Shown piece after piece: positions 41,416-49,596 of a stretch of DNA of 55,825 nt. The translations under genes were made by a program, and so were the position numbers. The DNA comes from Bacteroidales bacterium (GTDB lineage Bacteria > Bacteroidota > Bacteroidia > Bacteroidales > FEN-979). Every line of letters begins with the position of its first letter. Within the stretch, counting starts at the first letter, position 1. The notes under the pieces are model-generated. The model worked only from the letters and a program-made list of their open reading frames with translations. It had not been told where the DNA came from and did not search any database. The stretch lies in assembly GCA_014860625.1 (NCBI GenBank), contig JACZJJ010000105.1, positions 1 to 55,825 on the forward strand. The letters are read 5' to 3'.

Positions 41416-42981
41416 ATGAAAAACAGGAACATTTTAATCGTCGGGTTGTGCCTGCTGATCGGAAGCATCACAACTTATGGAAATGACAGAAAAAGTAAAA
41501 ATCCGTCATCAGAGACCATTCCACAGGAGGAGAAGACAATAACGGTTCAATGTACTCCCGATTTGGAAGCGGTTACAAACACATGGGCCCTTGAGTATGG
41601 AAAACTTAACCCGGGAGTGCATGTGGAAGTGATTCAGATGCCGAAATCCCTGCAGCCAGCCGATCTAAGGGAAGGAGCGGACCTGTCATTTATTTCCGGA
41701 GATTACATAGAAACAGTGGGAAAAGAGAAGCTTTGGTATATGATTGTTGGAAGTGATGCCATCGTTCCGATCATCAGTGCAAAGAATCCGTTCCTTAAAA
41801 AGATCAGTAAAAGAGGTATCACCTCTGAAGAGCTTGCAGCACTTTTTACTCAAAGCGGGAACAGGACTTGGGGAAATCTGGCAGGCAACGGGCTGGCTGT
41901 ACCGGTCCATTATTATAGATTAAGCGATGATGCCGTTCAGTCACAGGCAGCAAATTTCCTTCATACCGATCCGTCGTTGCTGACCGGGATCGATGTGGCT
42001 ACTGCATCTGAGTTAATCTCCTCCCTTCAGGGCGATCCTTACGGAATCGGATTTTGCCGGTTGATGGATTTGGTTGACCCGGGGAATCAGAAACTGGTGA
42101 AGCAGATAGCACTGTTACCGATAGATAAAAACAGAAATGGATCACTCGACCGGTTTGAGAACATCTACGGGAATCTGACTGAGTTTTCACGAGGCGTTTG
42201 GATTGGCAAATACCCGAAGGTATTGAGCCGCACCATTTACTCGGTATCTCCGGAGAAACCGACAAATAAGGCAGAGCTGGCATTTCTCACGTGGGTCGTT
42301 ACAGGAGGACAGCAGCTGCTGACACCATTGGAAAACAGTGGTCTGACATACAGTAGCCGTGTGGCCAGCCGGGTAGAACTGCTGGCAGCAGCTCCAGCTG
42401 CTGAGATGATCTCCACCACAGGATTGCTGAACAGCAAAGCACAAGGGCTCTCGATTTTCTCTTTTGTGATCATTTTACTGATCCCGGTCGTTTTAGTTTT
42501 CATGGTTGGAAATGCCGTTCGCCGGCATCGTCGCCAGAAGCAGGCTGAGCTGGCGAAATCGATGAAACTCACACCGGTTCTTCTCACTGAAAATTCAATT
42601 AAAGCTCCAGACGGGCTCTATTATGACAAATCGCATACCTGGGCTTTTATGGAGAAAGATGGAGTTGTCAGGGTTGGGATGGATGATTTTCTTCAGCACA
42701 TTACCGGTCCGCTCACGCGGATAAAGATGAAAGGAACAGGAGAACGCGTGAAAAAAGGCGATGCGTTATTCTCCATCATCCAAAACGGGAAACAGCTCAC
42801 CATTCATGCGCCCATTTCAGGAACGATTATGGCGAAAAATAATCAGCTGAACACAGATACTTCTATGCTCAATGCTTCTCCTTATACCGATGGTTGGATA
42901 TATATGATTGAGCCAACCAATTGGGTGAAGGAGATCCGCTTCTTATTTATGGGATACATCTATAAAGATTGGATGCTGTAA
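41416..42981 (+). CDS. Fusion of a periplasmic binding-protein domain, a membrane helix and a GcvH/lipoyl-like domain
   Basis: The 521-residue protein has a signal peptide (MKNRNILIVGLCLLIGSITTYG), a binding domain like PstS/ModA (about residues 40-330: ITVQCTPDLEAVTNTWALEYGKLNPGVHVEVI and DLSFISGD), and one membrane helix (about 346-368). It ends in a cytoplasmic domain resembling glycine cleavage H protein (about 395-515: GLYYDKSHTWAFMEKDGVVRVGMDDFLQHITGPLTRIKMKGTGERVKKGDALFSIIQNGKQLTIHAPISG). The lysine that would be lipoylated aligns to Lys459, within one residue. No glycine cleavage genes lie nearby. The ATG at 41416 starts the signal peptide. Confidence 0.75.
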   Translation: MKNRNILIVGLCLLIGSITTYGNDRKSKNPSSETIPQEEKTITVQCTPDLEAVTNTWALEYGKLNPGVHVEVIQMPKSLQPADLREGADLSFISGDYIETVGKEKLWYMIVGSDAIVPIISAKNPFLKKISKRGITSEELAALFTQSGNRTWGNLAGNGLAVPVHYYRLSDDAVQSQAANFLHTDPSLLTGIDVATASELISSLQGDPYGIGFCRLMDLVDPGNQKLVKQIALLPIDKNRNGSLDRFENIYGNLTEFSRGVWIGKYPKVLSRTIYSVSPEKPTNKAELAFLTWVVTGGQQLLTPLENSGLTYSSRVASRVELLAAAPAAEMISTTGLLNSKAQGLSIFSFVIILLIPVVLVFMVGNAVRRHRRQKQAELAKSMKLTPVLLTENSIKAPDGLYYDKSHTWAFMEKDGVVRVGMDDFLQHITGPLTRIKMKGTGERVKKGDALFSIIQNGKQLTIHAPISGTIMAKNNQLNTDTSMLNASPYTDGWIYMIEPTNWVKEIRFLFMGYIYKDWML

Positions 42982-43030
42982 TTCTTTCAGATACCATTTC
43001 CTTGTATTGTCATTTTTTTCAGGATTTAAC

Positions 43031-43059
43031 TTGCTGGATAAAATAAATTTGTAGCTTTG
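43031..43059 (+). promoter_or_regulatory. Bacteroidota-type promoter for the T9SS gene
   Basis: TTG (43031-43033) and TAGCTTTG (43052-43059) are 18 bp apart. The ATG lies about 60 bp downstream. Confidence 0.6.
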
Positions 43060-43118
43060 CGTAATTTTAATTTAATCTAAATAGATTTATATTTTGAAAG
43101 TTATTAATACGTATATCC

Positions 43119-44690
43119 ATGAAAACAAGAAACACGATAGTAGGTGTCCTTTTATTGGTCTCCGCCAATTTATTTTCCCAGTACACGATTGATTGGATAA
43201 TCCCCGGTGGTAACTTCAATAAAACAGGGGTCATGAGTACCAGGGATAATTTGGACAACCTGATGATTACCGGATACCTTCAAAGTGAAAACATATATAC
43301 CAGAAAGTATGACATCAATGGAAACTTTCTTTGGGAGTCTATTGACTCATCTGGTATTAATGGTAAATATGAGAAACCCATTTGGTTGAGTTGCGACATC
43401 AGTAATAATGTATTTGTTGTTGGCAAAAGGTATTCCATTTCATCGGGATGGGAATATCCTGATGCCATTGTGGCCATGAAATATAGCCCTTCGGGAACGT
43501 TACAGTGGAAACAAACGGTCCCGGTCAGTGTATTGATCGGTTCCCAGCATCCAGGTTTCAATATGAGGAGTGAGGTCGATTATAATGGGAACTTATATAT
43601 CGGAACAGCCGCAGCTAACCCGTCAGGATTTATACTTGTTAAGATTGATCCCGATGGAAATATTGTATTTACCCAAAACAGTGAAGTGAATGCTCCGACA
43701 GGATTTTCATCCATGAGGTTAAAAGACAATCAGGTTGTTTTGACTGGAAGCAGCGGCGACCTAAGTGCTGCTCCAATTGCAGTATGGGACACTTCCGGCA
43801 CGTTATTATGGACCGTTTCAGTGTTAGGAAAGGCTGGAACTGATGTTGAAGTAGATGATGACGGGAATGTGTTCCTGCTTACTTCTTTTTCAAATCAGGT
43901 TACTTCAACAAGTGGGTACGATGTGATGATTTACAAATTCAATCCATCAGGCGCTCAATTATGGAAAAAGGATTATGATTTTGGCGGGTATGATTTCCCA
44001 ACCCGTTTTACCTTCGTTTCAAACAGGTTAAGTACAATCGGGTATGGCTCCGTTTCCGGCTATTTTGACTGGATCGTTTTTCAAACTGATGCCAGTGGGA
44101 ACAAACTTTGGGATAGCCGGTATGATGGTACTTCATTTAACGATGAATATCCTTATTACATTGTTGCCAACCCCGATAATGAAGTTATCGTTACTGGTAT
44201 CGGAGGACCCTCTCCCGACCCCTTTAATCCCTCCTATTTACAAATGGTGATTTTGGAGTACAGCAATTCAGGCACCCAACTATGGGTTGATACGCCCAAT
44301 TTGTACGGCGGTGCAGGATTGTCATGCATTCTTGCCGGTGATAACAGTCTGTTTGCCATGAGCTATTATAATATGACTGCTTACCATTATGATGTCAGAG
44401 CGGTAGGAGTGAATGATGATAACAAAAATAATGACCAGGCAATAAACATTTTTCCAAATCCCTGTTCAACGTCGGTAACTGTTGAATTCGATTTGGCAAA
44501 GGAGGAAGAAAATGTTTCTGTTTCAATTTATGATCTGTCTGGAAATCTTGTGAAGCCATTCCGCTTTATGAACCTGCAGGCAGGGACAAACAGAATATCA
44601 CTCGATCTGTCGGAGTTAACGGCGGGCATCTACTTATGCCATGTTAGCTCCAGCACAAAGAATCAAAGAGCGAAAATTGTCAAATATTGA
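43119..44690 (+). CDS. Secreted beta-propeller protein with T9SS sorting domain
   Basis: The 523-residue protein has a signal peptide (MKTRNTIVGVLLLVSANLFSQ) and multiple SBBP-like propeller repeats with the pattern 'G.l.W...' (KYDINGNFLWESIDSSG, KYSPSGTLQWKQTV, KFNPSGAQLWKKDYD, QTDASGNKLWDSRYDG, EYSNSGTQLWVDT). It ends in a type A sorting domain (INIFPNPCSTSVTVEFDLAKEEENVSVSIYDLSGNLV... to LTAGIYLCHVSSSTKNQRAKIVKY). It should be exported by the type IX system and may act in adhesion or degradation. Confidence 0.85.
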   Translation: MKTRNTIVGVLLLVSANLFSQYTIDWIIPGGNFNKTGVMSTRDNLDNLMITGYLQSENIYTRKYDINGNFLWESIDSSGINGKYEKPIWLSCDISNNVFVVGKRYSISSGWEYPDAIVAMKYSPSGTLQWKQTVPVSVLIGSQHPGFNMRSEVDYNGNLYIGTAAANPSGFILVKIDPDGNIVFTQNSEVNAPTGFSSMRLKDNQVVLTGSSGDLSAAPIAVWDTSGTLLWTVSVLGKAGTDVEVDDDGNVFLLTSFSNQVTSTSGYDVMIYKFNPSGAQLWKKDYDFGGYDFPTRFTFVSNRLSTIGYGSVSGYFDWIVFQTDASGNKLWDSRYDGTSFNDEYPYYIVANPDNEVIVTGIGGPSPDPFNPSYLQMVILEYSNSGTQLWVDTPNLYGGAGLSCILAGDNSLFAMSYYNMTAYHYDVRAVGVNDDNKNNDQAINIFPNPCSTSVTVEFDLAKEEENVSVSIYDLSGNLVKPFRFMNLQAGTNRISLDLSELTAGIYLCHVSSSTKNQRAKIVKY

Positions 44691-44694
44691 CGAT

Positions 44695-44787
44695 GGTGTC
44701 ACAATCAATACAATGAGTCTGGGAGGTATGGCCATTGCTATCGGGGCCCTGGTGGATGATACCATCAGGAGATTTTCAACTGAATAG
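44695..44787 (+). pseudogene. Fragment of a heavy-metal RND pump gene (CusA/CzcA type)
   Basis: The frame reads GVTINTMSLGGMAIAIGALVDDTI and then diverges to a stop (RRFSTE*). MSLGGxAIAIGxLVDDxI is the transmembrane helix 4 segment of CusA/CzcA pumps. Only about 24 codons remain and nothing homologous flanks them, so this is a remnant. It is not a copy of the RND gene at 26534-29767, which has SLFGMILVIGILVDDGI there. Confidence 0.7.
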
Positions 44788-44975
44788 TACCGAGTGAAAA
44801 AGTTTGATCCTGTAGGTAAAAAAAATCAGCTTGTATTATTGTGATGATGAAGAAGTGGAAGAGCCGGTTGGTCAGATGATCCGGTTTTTTCAACAAAGGA
44901 ATAACTGTTTCGAAATTAAAACCCTATTCTTTAATATTCTACTTTTCTGATCTTAACCAATCGTATAACAGATAC

Positions 44976-45124
44976 TATTTTTGCCGCCTTAGCAGTAAAT
45001 TACAGTAATTTTGTTGAAGAACAGGGCTATTTGATCATATTATGCCGCTTTGGCAGTAAATTATTGATGATAGTTTGGTTATTTAATATTAAATGATTAT
45101 TTTTGCCGCTATAAAGGTAAATAA
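44976..45124. promoter_or_regulatory. Three operator-like repeats exactly 61 bp apart with promoter, before the HipBST-like operon
   Basis: Repeats start with TGCCGC at 44982, 45043 and 45104, 61 bp apart each. Copies 1 and 2 share GCAGTAAATTA after TGCCGCnTTn; the third reads TGCCGCTATAAAGGTAAAT. The second copy is a clear inverted repeat (TGCC/GGCA). A promoter (TTTG 45074-45077, 20 bp, TATTTTTG 45098-45105) overlaps the third copy. The arrangement fits cooperative autorepression by the HTH protein (inference). Confidence 0.65.
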
Positions 45125-45366
45125 TGGAACAGACTCAGGATTTAACCCAGATTATCCGATTACACAGGAGGGCTGCCAAATTAAGTCGTTTACAGTTGGC
45201 AGAACTTGCTGGTGTTGGAAAGACCGTGATCTACGACATCGAGAAGGGGAAGGATTCGGTACAATTGGACACCCTGCGAAAGATTTTGAAAGTGCTGAAC
45301 ATAAGGATAATATTGAAAAGTCCTTTGATGGACAATTTACAAAACTCTGAAGATGAGAAGAGCTAG
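45124..45366 (+). CDS. HipB-like XRE antitoxin/repressor
   Basis: The 80-residue protein is a single XRE helix-turn-helix: [58 protein letters not shown]. It is the first gene of the HipBST-like operon and overlaps the HipS-like gene by 14 bp. It should repress its own operon at the three TGCCGC repeats upstream and take part in neutralising the kinase (family knowledge from HipBA and HipBST; the detail is inferred). Confidence 0.88.
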   Translation: MEQTQDLTQIIRLHRRAAKLSRLQLAELAGVGKTVIYDIEKGKDSVQLDTLRKILKVLNIRIILKSPLMDNLQNSEDEKS

Positions 45367-45667
45367 GGTATATGTAAAAGGCATCGAGGCTGGAACTCTT
45401 ACCGAAGTTGAGAAAGGGAAGGAGTACCTGTTTGAATATCTGGACTGGTACAACGGTCTTGTAGTTTCACGAACAATGCCGATTAAGGAAAAATCTTTCA
45501 CGTTCAATATATTTCCACCATTCTTTGACGGGCTGCTGCCTGAAGGAATTCAGTTGGAAGGGCTGCTGAAGATTAAAAAAATTGATAAAAATGATTACTT
45601 CTCGCAATTGATGGCTGTTGGAGAAGATATGGTTGGGGTTGTTACGGTTAAGGAAATTACGGAATGA
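45353..45667 (+). CDS. HipS-like protein (separate HipA N-terminal subdomain)
   Basis: The 104-residue protein corresponds to the N-terminal subdomain of HipA (ARVYVKGIEAGTLTEVEKGKEYLFEYLDWYNGLVVSRTMPIKEKSFTFNIFPPFFDGLLPEGIQLEGLLKIKKIDKNDYFSQLMAVGEDMVGVVTV). In classical HipA this is fused to the kinase; here it is a separate gene between hipB and the kinase, as in the HipBST system where HipS is the antitoxin. It overlaps hipB by 14 bp and the kinase gene by 4 bp. Whether it neutralises HipT, as described for the E. coli system, needs testing. Confidence 0.85.
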   Translation: MRRARVYVKGIEAGTLTEVEKGKEYLFEYLDWYNGLVVSRTMPIKEKSFTFNIFPPFFDGLLPEGIQLEGLLKIKKIDKNDYFSQLMAVGEDMVGVVTVKEITE

Positions 45668-46596
45668 ATAGTTGTCCGATCACATATACTCCCTGTGGAG
45701 ATGATCTCTACAGCGAAACCGGACTCAGGCTTTTATCACGCGAATTGAAGGTGCTCAGGGAGTTTAAGTACACTGCAGAAGAACAAAGAATAGAGGCATA
45801 TAACCGTGCTTCAAAGATGTCAGTTCAAGGAGTGCAGCCCAAGTTGAGTGCTAAATTGAGCATCAAAGACGGAGAATTTGAAATTGTTGATACAGGGGGA
45901 AAATACATTCTCAAACCCCAGCATCATCTCTATCCTGAAATGCCGCAGAATGAAGACCTGACCATGCGACTTGCCAGTGAAATTGGTTTGGATGTCCCAT
46001 TGCACGGTTTAATATGGTCAAAGGATCATTCCCTAACATATTTCATCAAACGGTTTGACAGAAAAGGGCAGAACGATAAAGTCCCAATAGAAGATTTTGC
46101 ACAGTTAGCTGGGATGAGTCGGGAAACCAAGTATGACTACAGCATGGAAAAAGTTGTGAATGTAATTGATGATTTCTGCACATTCCCTTCGATTGAGAAA
46201 TTAACCCTATTTAAACTTACCGTCTTCAATTACCTGGTCGGCAATGAAGATATGCACCTAAAGAATTTCTCGATCATCACGGAAGAAGGGAAGGTGACGC
46301 TCTCGCCATGTTACGATCTGGTTAATTCGACCATTGAATATAAAATGCAGGACGAGGAAATCGCTTTACCTCTTAATGGAAAAAAGAAGCACCTGACTCG
46401 CAATATACTGGTTGACTATTTTGGAAACGAAAGATGCGAGCTGACTTCGAAAAGTATCGACAAAGTCCTGGAGACGATCTCCTCTGCTGTGCCAAAATGG
46501 GAGGAATGGATAAATATCAGCTTCTTGTCAAATGACATGAAAGAGAAGTACCACAAGCTGTTGGGAACCCGCCTGGATATATTACGAATCCGTTAA
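45664..46596 (+). CDS. HipT-like serine/threonine kinase toxin (HipA C-terminal part)
   Basis: The 310-residue protein is the kinase portion of HipA. The glycine-rich loop is SVQGVQPKL (Ser53 to Leu61), the ATP lysine YILKPQ, then NEDLTMRLA, the catalytic segment GNEDMHLKNFS (Asp196, Asn201) and the metal-binding Asp218 (CYDLV). HipA phosphorylates GltX and E. coli HipT phosphorylates TrpS (known), so a tRNA synthetase is a likely target. It lies last in the three-gene operon and overlaps the HipS-like gene by 4 bp. Confidence 0.9.
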   Translation: MNSCPITYTPCGDDLYSETGLRLLSRELKVLREFKYTAEEQRIEAYNRASKMSVQGVQPKLSAKLSIKDGEFEIVDTGGKYILKPQHHLYPEMPQNEDLTMRLASEIGLDVPLHGLIWSKDHSLTYFIKRFDRKGQNDKVPIEDFAQLAGMSRETKYDYSMEKVVNVIDDFCTFPSIEKLTLFKLTVFNYLVGNEDMHLKNFSIITEEGKVTLSPCYDLVNSTIEYKMQDEEIALPLNGKKKHLTRNILVDYFGNERCELTSKSIDKVLETISSAVPKWEEWINISFLSNDMKEKYHKLLGTRLDILRIR

Positions 46597-46678
46597 AAAA
46601 TCGGATACCCTGTTTAGATTTGGAACCTGATCCTCTGGTCAGAAGTCGAATTTTTAATAACGTGGAAAAACCGAAGAT

Positions 46679-46707
46679 GTCAACCACCTACGCCGATTTT
46701 GGTTGAC
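46679..46707. repeat. Inverted repeat GTCAACCA/TGGTTGAC
   Basis: Eight-base arms with a 13-bp spacer lie in the 190-bp gap between hipT and the histidine kinase. It may be a bidirectional terminator or the end of a lost insertion sequence; the rest of the gap shows no feature. Confidence 0.35.
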
Positions 46708-46786
46708 CACCTCAACCTATTAACAATCAATTCTTAGGCTTTGTCAATATTTCTCGGCCTGATATGGTCAGAGCCATCGGTTTGAC

Positions 46787-48457
46787 TTAGCCTGATCCCG
46801 AAAGTGTAAAATAAAATGTGCTTCCCTTACCCACTTCACTTTGCACCCAGATTTTCCCGCCATGTTTGTTCACGAATTCTTTACAGAGAATCAGACCAAG
46901 TCCGGTTCCCTTTTCATTTTGGGTACCGGGGTTTGAGAAGTTCTCATCTATCCGGAATAGTTTTTCAATGCCGCTTTTTGGTATTCCTATTCCGTTATCG
47001 CTTACCGAAATCCTCACTTCTCCTTTAGATTCTAGGATTTTTATCAGGATCTCTCCTCCCGGATGAGAGAATTTGATGGCATTCGAAACCAGGTTCCTTA
47101 CTATCGAACTGACCATTGACCTATCTGCCAAAACAGGAACTTGTGAAGTGATTGACGTGGTAATGATCACCGACTTTTGGAGTGCAGTATTTTCAAACAG
47201 AGAAACGATCTCACGGATAAGTTCATTCATGTTGAAATTTTCCGGGTTGAAAGTTATTCTGCCTGTTTGTGACAGGGACCATTCCATCAGATTCATCAGC
47301 AGATCCATTGCCCTATTGGACGATTTCAGGATAATATTTGCATATTTATCGATCCCTTCAAGGTCATTTGCCTCGAGCTGCTCCATCAAAATCTCGCTAA
47401 AGCCGACAATGGAACTTAACGGGCTTTTCAAATCGTGTGCTATGATGGAGAAGAATTTATCTTTTGTGATATTCAATTGCCTCACCTGGGCGATTGTTTG
47501 CTCCAGATCGATCGTTTTTTCTTTCACTTTTTCTTCAAGAGAGGTGTGATAATCATATAGTTTTACAGACATAAGGTTAAATGAACTAATTAAATCCGTT
47601 ATATCTTTTGTTGCATCAATCTGAATTGGTTTACCCAGAAGAGAATTATCGTTTGAAATGGAAATGGCCTGGTCACGCAAAGCCTCAAGGGGATTAATAA
47701 TCAACCGCTTCTGAATAAAAACATATGTGAGGATACTGATAGCGGCGATGATTGATATGATGAAACTGAGTATAAGAATATTCCTGTTTGCCCGAACATA
47801 CGCCTGGTCAATTGGGATACGGATAGATACGACTGAAATTACATCCCCGACTTTTCTGTTGAAGCTTCTTGTATTGCCATATATTTCAACCAATTCTTTC
47901 GGAGCCTTCTCGGGCATGCCATGGCATCTTAAACAGGCAGGTACCATGACTTCTCCTTTTTTTAACAGGAAATAATATTGAGAACCATCAAGTTCTATAA
48001 TTCCTTCTTTCACGGCAATCTCACGATTCCCGATGGTTTCGTTTAAGAAGTTCAGTTCAATACTATCAGCTTCATTACGAAGATTTCTTGCGTTCAGAGT
48101 AGCATCTTTATAGTAGTACCCAAAATCATTTCGCTGTTGAAAATAATTATCAAGGTGCATGATAGCATAGGAAGACGACATCCAACCAGGCTCAAAGTAT
48201 GATCCATCATTGATTGTGTCGATTAACAGGTCGAAAAGTTTGGGTTTTAAATCATTGGTAAAATAATCATGGACCGAAAGATTTTTATCGAGTATAAGGG
48301 TCGCTTTTTCTTTTGCCTCCTGGATTGCATCTGAACGAAACATATACCCACTTACCAATACAAATCCTATGTTTCCCAGTACAATTATTGCAATGGACAA
48401 TGTAAGAAGAATGGTTGATGTCTTATATTTTGATAGTTTCCTTTTACTCAGATACAT
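46787..48457 (-). CDS. Sensor histidine kinase with Tll0287-like (DUF3365) haem-type sensor
   Basis: The 556-residue kinase has an N-terminal membrane helix, a periplasmic domain of the Tll0287/DUF3365 type with the haem c motif CLRCH (Cys175, Cys178, His179; context PACLRCHGMPEKAPKELVEIYG), a second membrane helix (about 228-247), a HAMP-like linker, a coiled coil, and a kinase core: FFSIIAHDLKSPLSSIVGFSEI (His341), NLVSNAIKFSHP, DNGIGIPKSG and GTGLGLILCKEFVNKHGGKIWV. The CxxCH suggests sensing of redox state or a gaseous ligand through haem. No response regulator gene lies beside it. Confidence 0.92.
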   Translation of the reverse strand: MYLSKRKLSKYKTSTILLTLSIAIIVLGNIGFVLVSGYMFRSDAIQEAKEKATLILDKNLSVHDYFTNDLKPKLFDLLIDTINDGSYFEPGWMSSSYAIMHLDNYFQQRNDFGYYYKDATLNARNLRNEADSIELNFLNETIGNREIAVKEGIIELDGSQYYFLLKKGEVMVPACLRCHGMPEKAPKELVEIYGNTRSFNRKVGDVISVVSIRIPIDQAYVRANRNILILSFIISIIAAISILTYVFIQKRLIINPLEALRDQAISISNDNSLLGKPIQIDATKDITDLISSFNLMSVKLYDYHTSLEEKVKEKTIDLEQTIAQVRQLNITKDKFFSIIAHDLKSPLSSIVGFSEILMEQLEANDLEGIDKYANIILKSSNRAMDLLMNLMEWSLSQTGRITFNPENFNMNELIREIVSLFENTALQKSVIITTSITSQVPVLADRSMVSSIVRNLVSNAIKFSHPGGEILIKILESKGEVRISVSDNGIGIPKSGIEKLFRIDENFSNPGTQNEKGTGLGLILCKEFVNKHGGKIWVQSEVGKGSTFYFTLSGSG

Positions 48458-48706
48458 GTTGTTCTATTCCTTTTCTCGAATCGCTGTTACTATGGGTTTT
48501 AAACTTATAAATGTCAAATCATGAAAGAGTATAGGGTTACTAAATTATAAAAACATTTCCTTATCAACTAAGGGTATCATGAAAAATGCCACCAAACCCA
48601 CGCTTTGTGGCATCGACATTGTCCAGATGTAACATGGTAAAATGCAAAAAGGCGAAGCAGCTTTCGCTATTTCGCCATTTCACCATTTCACTATTTTCTT
48701 TCGGGG

Positions 48707-48779
<73 letters not shown>

Positions 48780-48791
48780 GGATTGGGACTG

Positions 48792-48821
48792 CAAAATTAA
48801 TCGAAATTTTGAAAATTCCAA
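48792..48821 (-). promoter_or_regulatory. Promoter of tRNA-Phe
   Basis: On the minus strand TTG (48819-48821) and TAATTTTG (48792-48799) are 19 bp apart, about 12 bp before the tRNA 5' end. Confidence 0.6.
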
Positions 48822-48846
48822 CTATCTTTATCGCCAATATTGCGCA

Positions 48847-49596
48847 ATGATGGCAATGATGAGAATAGTCCTTGATTTCGGGAATACGCTTCACAAAGCA
48901 GGAATTTTTGACGGGGAGAAACTTATCCTCCTCGAGAAATATACCCGGCTTAACCGCCCGAAGCTGAAAGAGCTTCTGGCCGCTTTCCCCAGCATAAAAT
49001 CTGGGATTGCCAGTTCCGTGGTTCATTATCCCACGGGGACAAAGAAATTTTTACAGAACCACCTCGAATTTTTTATTGAACTGTCTGGTCGCACCTCACT
49101 TCCCCTGATCAACAAATACAAGACTCCGGCAACTCTCGGGCGCGACCGGATAGCCTGTGCCGTTGCTGCTTCCCGGCTTTTTCCGGAAGTTCCGGCGCTT
49201 GTGATCAACGCGGGCACCTGTATCACCTACGACCTGGTAACGGCACAGAAAGAATACCTGGGTGGAGCCATCTCACCCGGATTGCAGATGCGCCTGAAGG
49301 CGATGCATACTTTTACACGGAAACTCCCGTTAATAGAACTTCAGGATGCCGGCAACCTGGTTGGCAGCAATACCCGGGAATCGATGATCTCAGGAGCTGT
49401 TCATGGCACGGCAGCCGAAGTGAAGGGGGTGATTGGTGAATACAAAAAGCACTATCCGGGCCTTCAGGTGATCCTGAGCGGTGGAGATATGGAATATTTG
49501 GATAAACTCCTCAAAATTCGCATCTTTGCACTCCCAAACATCGTGATGGTCGGACTAAATTACATCCTCGAATACAATCTGCAGTATGCTAAATAA
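48847..49596 (+). CDS. coaX: Type III pantothenate kinase
   Basis: CoaX phosphorylates pantothenate, the first step of coenzyme A synthesis. The 249-residue protein has the family motifs DFGNTLHKAG (phosphate loop), LGRDRIACAVAA, NAGTCITYDLV (catalytic Asp and adenosine region) and GGAISPG. Four in-frame ATGs lie at the start; the one at 48859 (MRIVLDFGNT) fits the family best and the others add MMAM. The following outer-membrane protein gene overlaps its end by 11 bp. The order coaX, outer-membrane protein, lptC, peptidyl-prolyl isomerase is common in Bacteroidota (from memory). Confidence 0.94.
   Translation: MMAMMRIVLDFGNTLHKAGIFDGEKLILLEKYTRLNRPKLKELLAAFPSIKSGIASSVVHYPTGTKKFLQNHLEFFIELSGRTSLPLINKYKTPATLGRDRIACAVAASRLFPEVPALVINAGTCITYDLVTAQKEYLGGAISPGLQMRLKAMHTFTRKLPLIELQDAGNLVGSNTRESMISGAVHGTAAEVKGVIGEYKKHYPGLQVILSGGDMEYLDKLLKIRIFALPNIVMVGLNYILEYNLQYAK

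Noticed and set aside
44982-45124. CRISPR-like repeats before hipB
   Set aside because: Only three copies, each about 20 bp, with the third overlapping a promoter and start codon; an operator array fits better.
46679-46707. Insertion sequence end
   Set aside because: Only an 8-bp inverted repeat is seen, with no transposase fragment or target duplication; kept only as a repeat.
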